Shown here piece by piece: positions 7,044 to 9,638 of a stretch of DNA of 9,638 nucleotides; positions within the stretch are counted from its first letter, which is position 1; each line of letters starts with the position of its first letter. A model generated the notes under the pieces. The model made no database searches, was not told the origin of the DNA, and saw nothing but the letters and a program-made list of their open reading frames with translations. Source of the DNA: Candidatus Methanomethylophilaceae archaeon. GTDB lineage: Archaea; Thermoplasmatota; Thermoplasmata; Methanomassiliicoccales; Methanomethylophilaceae. Position numbers and translations under genes: made by a program. The stretch covers positions 1 through 9,638 of the forward strand of contig JAFZXW010000204.1 of NCBI GenBank assembly GCA_017616575.1, read 5' to 3'.

Positions 7044-7049
7044 TATATA
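7044..7049 (-). promoter_or_regulatory. TATA box for the two-repeat protein
   Basis: The minus strand reads AAATCAATCCCTATATAGGC, with a clear TATATA core centred about 27 nt before the ATG at 7019. No Shine-Dalgarno sequence precedes that ATG, which predicts a leaderless mRNA. The box decides between this ATG and in-frame starts further upstream. Confidence 0.65.
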
Positions 7050-7156
7050 GGGATTGATTTGCGGCATGGCTTCCGATGAGCGGCATTGGAACGTTATCCA
7101 TCGTGGACTGGCTCCGCCCTGATTTCGCTCCTGATCTGCGTTGCACCAAGGACAAG

Positions 7157-7163
7157 TTATAAG
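7157..7163 (+). promoter_or_regulatory. TATA-like box for PHP3
   Basis: ACAAGTTATAAGTATC contains TTATAAG on the plus strand. Initiation about 25 nt downstream would fall near 7185, upstream of every plausible start of the third PHP gene. This leaves a leader of about 70 nt to the TTG at 7254 or about 120 nt to the ATG at 7308. It also argues against starting the protein further upstream in the open frame. Confidence 0.5.
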
Positions 7164-7253
7164 TATCATGCAAAGGCACCCGATTGTTCATCCGACGCGA
7201 GGGGCCCGGATAGATTCTGCAGAGCCCGTCGCCGTCCGTCCAAGGTGGCCCTA

Positions 7254-8141
7254 TTGGAAGTAGAGTACTGCAAACCGGATCTGAGGCTTCTGGAGGAGAA
7301 CGGCTTGATGGCAGTGGACATGCACTTCCATACCAACTGCTCCGATTCGTTCACCGACGTGAACAAGCTCATGGAGCTTGCCCAGGCCCGCAGGGCCGGC
7401 GTGGCCATCACGGACCACAACCTCATCGGGTCCGTCCAGAGCATCCAAGGCAACGAGTACTCAGTGCCGGTGATACCCGGGATGGAGGTCAGCGCTTCGG
7501 ACGGACCTCACATCCTCGTCTATTTTTACGAATACAAGGACCTGGAGGTCTTCTGGGCCAGGGAGATCCGCCCCCGGCTCAATCATTGCCCCTGGCTCGC
7601 GCTGAAGGACTGCCCCACGGAGAAGCTCCTGGACCTCTTGGAGGGGGAATGCTGCGTCGTGTCGGCGGCGCATCCCATGGGATATATGATGTCCAACAAG
7701 GGCGTCGAGGTCTGCATCAGCAAGGGGTATCTCGGACCCGAGGTCGCCAAGCGCCTGGACGCCTACGAGGTCGTCTGCAGCGGCATGACCCGCAGGTCCA
7801 ACGAGCTTGCCCGCGAGGCCGCCGTCAGGTACGGGATAGGGTTCACGGGCGGCACCGACGGCCATCTGCTGACTGAGGTGGGCAACGTGGTGACCGTCTC
7901 CGACGAAACTGATGTCGATGGCTTCCTGGATTCGGTCAAGGACCGGAAAGTGGACATTTACGGAATAGAGAAGAGCGCTTCGAAGAAGATGCAGATGGGC
8001 TCAGCCTCCTCCGCGAAGTTCGTGCGGCATGCGCCGTCCACCGTCCATGTCCAGGCCGAACAGGCTTTGATGTCCATCAAAAGAGGCATTCACAAGCGAG
8101 CTTCGACAGGATTCATGGGAACCGCGGAACCGCCAGCGTAA
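7254..8141 (+). CDS. PHP-domain metal-dependent phosphoesterase (PHP3)
   Basis: From the TTG at 7254 this encodes 295 residues. PHP motifs: VDMHFHT (21-27), AITDHN (51-56), GMEVS (76-80) with H86, SAAHPMGY (137-144) and GGTDGH (199-204); the metal ligands are intact, so an active phosphoesterase is expected, substrate unknown. The preamble KPDLRLLEENGLMAVDMHFHT resembles the start of a group of archaeal PHP proteins, so I chose a start before it. TTG 7254 has a Shine-Dalgarno-like AAGGTGG (7242-7248) five nt upstream. GTG 7245 is an alternative, as is ATG 7308, which has GGAGGAG nine nt upstream and would give 277 residues. The last 60 or so residues are Ser/Lys/Ala-rich and lack PHP features. 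It is divergent from the two-repeat protein, and its low sequence likeness to the other two PHP proteins here argues against recent local duplication. Confidence 0.88.
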   Translation: MEVEYCKPDLRLLEENGLMAVDMHFHTNCSDSFTDVNKLMELAQARRAGVAITDHNLIGSVQSIQGNEYSVPVIPGMEVSASDGPHILVYFYEYKDLEVFWAREIRPRLNHCPWLALKDCPTEKLLDLLEGECCVVSAAHPMGYMMSNKGVEVCISKGYLGPEVAKRLDAYEVVCSGMTRRSNELAREAAVRYGIGFTGGTDGHLLTEVGNVVTVSDETDVDGFLDSVKDRKVDIYGIEKSASKKMQMGSASSAKFVRHAPSTVHVQAEQALMSIKRGIHKRASTGFMGTAEPPA

Positions 8142-8174
8142 TGACCTTGTCCGGCATTGAAAAGACGCCGACGA

Positions 8175-8185
8175 TATCAATAAAT
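8175..8185 (+). promoter_or_regulatory. Possible TATA-like element before the coiled-coil gene
   Basis: TATCAATAAAT stands out in the 115-nt gap after PHP3 and closely resembles the ATCAATAAAT before PHP1. It lies about 75 nt before the ATG at 8257, so transcription would start near 8205 and leave a leader of about 50 nt. A short GGCT-CTG-AGCC inverted repeat (8211-8221) would then sit in the leader. Weak evidence. Confidence 0.35.
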
Positions 8186-8256
8186 GTTGAGTACACGTTC
8201 ACACTCCGGAGGCTCTGAGCCGCAGTTCAGGCGATGGGCCCAAAGGGGACACTCAT

Positions 8257-8697
8257 ATGTCTAAACAATCGAGAGCCGAGAGACTCGACAGGTTCAACAA
8301 AAGGATGGACGATTTCCAGGCGAAGGTCAACGACATGGCCGAGGACCGCGAGCTGAGGATTGACACGAAGAAAGAGGTCAGGGAGAAGAGGCTTGAAAAC
8401 GCCAAAGCAAAAGTCGAATCCAATAAGACCCGCGTGAAAGATCGCCAGAGCTCGTTCAAGGACAGCATGGACGCTCAGATGGACGCCATGAACAAGAACC
8501 TCGAGGATGCCAGGGCAAAGCTGATCGCAAGGAAGGACGCCAGGGACCAGAAGAAGCTCGAGAAGTACATCGACGACAGGCTCGACTATGCGGACTCCTG
8601 TATCCTCGCGGCCATGGTTTCACTTGACGACGCCAGGGTCGCGTTCCTGGAGGCGCTCGACGCTGCCGTCGAATACGACGAGAGGTTCTCCGAGTGA
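8257..8697 (+). CDS. Small highly charged, predicted helical/coiled-coil protein of unknown function
   Basis: Complete 146-residue protein; I do not recognise its family. About 45% of residues are Lys, Arg, Asp or Glu, and there is no proline in the whole protein. Residues 1-112 look like continuous amphipathic helix with heptad-like spacing of Leu, Met, Val and Phe (RLDRFNKRMDDFQAKVNDM, then REKRLENAKAKVESNKTRV, then MDAMNKNLEDARAKLIARK). A more hydrophobic helix follows at about 113-138 (SCILAAMVSLDDARVAFLEALDAAVE), with an acidic end. There is no signal peptide or membrane segment, and only one cysteine. The ATG has a purine-rich AAAGGGG nine nt upstream. It may have its own promoter after PHP3, and a GC hairpin follows seven nt after its stop. 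A scaffold, oligomer or nucleic-acid-associated role is possible, but nothing in the sequence decides. Confidence 0.88.
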   Translation: MSKQSRAERLDRFNKRMDDFQAKVNDMAEDRELRIDTKKEVREKRLENAKAKVESNKTRVKDRQSSFKDSMDAQMDAMNKNLEDARAKLIARKDARDQKKLEKYIDDRLDYADSCILAAMVSLDDARVAFLEALDAAVEYDERFSE

Positions 8698-8704
8698 ATC
8701 CAAA

Positions 8705-8720
8705 GGGGCGCTATCGCCCC
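8705..8720 (+). terminator. GC hairpin just after the coiled-coil gene
   Basis: GGGGCG-CTAT-CGCCCC is a perfect 6-bp GC stem with a 4-nt loop, starting 7 nt after the TGA. It could end or stabilise the transcript 3' end. It is not followed by a T-run, which archaeal termination normally relies on, so 3'-end protection is as likely as termination. Confidence 0.45.
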
Positions 8721-8946
8721 ATTCCCTTCCCGGGCTCTTCGCTTTCAATTGGGGCCCAGGCCGGCAAGGGTCGCCGCTTCAGACGGCTCTTGACGTTTTC
8801 ACGAAGGCTTGGATCGCTTCACCCGCCTTTTCTGTAGTAGGTTGTGGCGTGTGACAGTTTTCCTGGACTCGCGCGGTTTTAGTTCAGGGCGCCTGCAGAA
8901 CATTATTTCTATTCGGCAACCCGTCTTTCAATTTGATCGGTTTCCT
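8721..8946. other. Noncoding gap between the coiled-coil and transglutaminase-like genes
   Basis: No convincing gene, tRNA or repeat is seen. Short open frames cross it but lack start signals and natural protein sequence. The right half is more AT-rich; CATTATTTCTATTC at 8901-8914 is a weak TATA candidate placed about right for the next gene, giving a leader of roughly 30 nt that includes its ribosome-binding site. Confidence 0.5.
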
Positions 8947-8954
8947 GGGAGGGG
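8947..8954 (+). promoter_or_regulatory. Strong Shine-Dalgarno site of the transglutaminase-like gene
   Basis: GGGAGGGG ends 5 nt before the ATG at 8960 and contains GGAGG, the best ribosome-binding site in the window. It fixes this start and contrasts with the apparently leaderless starts of PHP1, ABCE1 and the two-repeat protein. Confidence 0.75.
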
Positions 8955-8959
8955 TTTCC

Positions 8960-9638
8960 ATGGGTTTGCGCAATCTGTTCTTGACTTGCATTGCCGTTTT
9001 CGCATTGGCGTCGATCGTCGTTCTCGCCGTGTCTGCCGCCGAAGGGACGACCGACGGCGTCCATACGATATATGACACGCTCAACGACGATCAGAAAACG
9101 GCGTACGACAATCTGGATTATGCGGTCAGGAACCATATGGCCTCCGTCAACGTGGATTATCTGACCATCGAAGAGGGGAGGGAGGTCCGGCACGCCTACC
9201 GGTACGACCATCCGGAGTGCTGGTGGTTCCGTGACAACTGGCTGCTCTATGTGTACAACGATACCGGAATGAGCTCCGAGTTCAGTAACAACCATCTGTT
9301 CACTTACGATGAGATAGAGTCCGTGAACAGGGCTATAAACCGCTCGATACCGAACATAGACATGAGCGACGCCAACAGCGAGCACAAGGCGGTCATGAAA
9401 ATCCATGACTGGATATGCGACAATGTCGTCTACACCGCTGCCAGCGATGACCCCAAGGACCATGTCACCGACATATACGGGGTGTTCGTGGACGGGGAGG
9501 CCTTATGTGAAGGATATACGATGGCGTTCACATACCTCTGCCATCGGTACGGGCTCGACTGCATGGGGATAGTGGGGACCACGGCAAACGCGGGACCTGG
9601 CGACACCCACTCATGGAACATGGTCAAGGTGGACGGAA
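8960..9638 (+). CDS. Secreted transglutaminase-like (cysteine protease fold) protein, 3' end beyond window
   Basis: The visible 226 residues start with a signal peptide: a short basic start (MGLRN), a hydrophobic core at about residues 6-25, and an AVSAAEG cleavage-type site near 25-28. The protein should therefore be exported or membrane-anchored. The transglutaminase-like core then shows HKAVMKIHDWICDNVVYT, the catalytic-cysteine region GEALCEGYTMAFTYLC (Cys183) and the histidine motif HSWNMVKVDG (His217). The catalytic Asp is expected just past the window edge. Such secreted proteins in anaerobes are thought to act as peptidases or cross-linkers on surface proteins or cell-wall peptides; the substrate here is unknown. 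Codon use is visibly richer in A/T-ending codons (ATA, TAT, GAT) than in metG or ABCE1, hinting at different expression or acquisition. Its strong Shine-Dalgarno site suggests a leadered mRNA. Confidence 0.9.
   Translation, partial: MGLRNLFLTCIAVFALASIVVLAVSAAEGTTDGVHTIYDTLNDDQKTAYDNLDYAVRNHMASVNVDYLTIEEGREVRHAYRYDHPECWWFRDNWLLYVYNDTGMSSEFSNNHLFTYDEIESVNRAINRSIPNIDMSDANSEHKAVMKIHDWICDNVVYTAASDDPKDHVTDIYGVFVDGEALCEGYTMAFTYLCHRYGLDCMGIVGTTANAGPGDTHSWNMVKVDG

Noticed and set aside
7020..7169. A 50-codon N-terminal extension of the two-repeat protein, including a CPWC
   Set aside because: The TATA box at 7044-7049 lies inside it, 27 nt before the ATG at 7019, and the extension does not fit the repeat structure.
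7086..7244. An N-terminal extension of PHP3
   Set aside because: The sequence is not protein-like and a TATA-like box lies inside it at 7157-7163, so transcription likely starts downstream.
8211..8221. Short inverted repeat GGCT-CTG-AGCC before the coiled-coil gene
   Set aside because: Only four base pairs, which is expected by chance in GC-rich DNA; kept only as a remark.
8698..8959. Searched for a tRNA, small RNA or att site in the largest gap
   Set aside because: No cloverleaf, T-loop consensus, direct repeats or integrase-linked features are visible.
8909..9463. A 184-codon open frame on the minus strand
   Set aside because: It is antisense to the transglutaminase-like gene, which has a signal peptide, catalytic motifs and a strong ribosome-binding site.

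Overview
The window most likely comes from an archaeal chromosome. Gene 2 encodes an ABCE1/RLI ribosome-recycling ATPase, a family found in archaea and eukaryotes but not bacteria. Several start codons also sit about 25-27 nt downstream of a TATA-like box with no Shine-Dalgarno sequence, the layout of leaderless archaeal transcripts. The DNA is GC-rich, with C/G-ending codons and many AGG/AGC codons. A moderately GC-rich Thermoplasmata, for example Methanomassiliicoccales-like, is my best guess, but that placement is inference. I see no tRNA or rRNA gene, CRISPR array, insertion sequence or integrase.

Layout, left to right. (1) Minus strand, 1-1153: the start of a small NIF3/YqfO C-terminal-like protein (from 201 leftward, cut by the edge), preceded by a PHP-family metallophosphoesterase (from 1153 leftward). 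The PHP frame has no stop before the edge, so the two overlap out of frame for at least 200 nt. (2) Minus strand, 1209-2975: complete ABCE1/RLI. (3) A 148-nt divergent promoter region. (4) Plus strand, 3124-5358: complete methionyl-tRNA synthetase with a fused C-terminal tRNA-binding domain, joined by an ATGA stop/start overlap to a second PHP phosphoesterase (5355-6011). (5) Minus strand, 7019 leftward: a cytoplasmic protein made of two copies of a roughly 80-residue beta-rich repeat, with an atypical C-terminal tail that may be frameshifted. It abuts the PHP gene tail to tail. (6) Plus strand: a third PHP protein (start near 7254, end 8141), a highly charged helical protein of unknown function (8257-8697) followed by a GC hairpin, and a secreted transglutaminase-like protein cut by the right edge (8960-9638).

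How the genes fit together. ABCE1 (ribosome splitting) and MetRS (initiator and elongator Met-tRNA charging) are translation housekeeping genes fired from one divergent promoter region. Three different PHP phosphoesterases in under 8 kb is the most striking theme. One is probably translationally coupled to MetRS, one sits downstream of ABCE1 and runs into the NIF3-like gene, and one is divergent from the repeat protein. The right-hand third looks like accessory content: repeat protein, coiled-coil protein and secreted enzyme. I found no clear evidence of a new defence or mobile system. The best leads are the PHP1/NIF3-like overlap at a G5 run, the PHP-MetRS coupling, and the unrecognised repeat and coiled-coil proteins.
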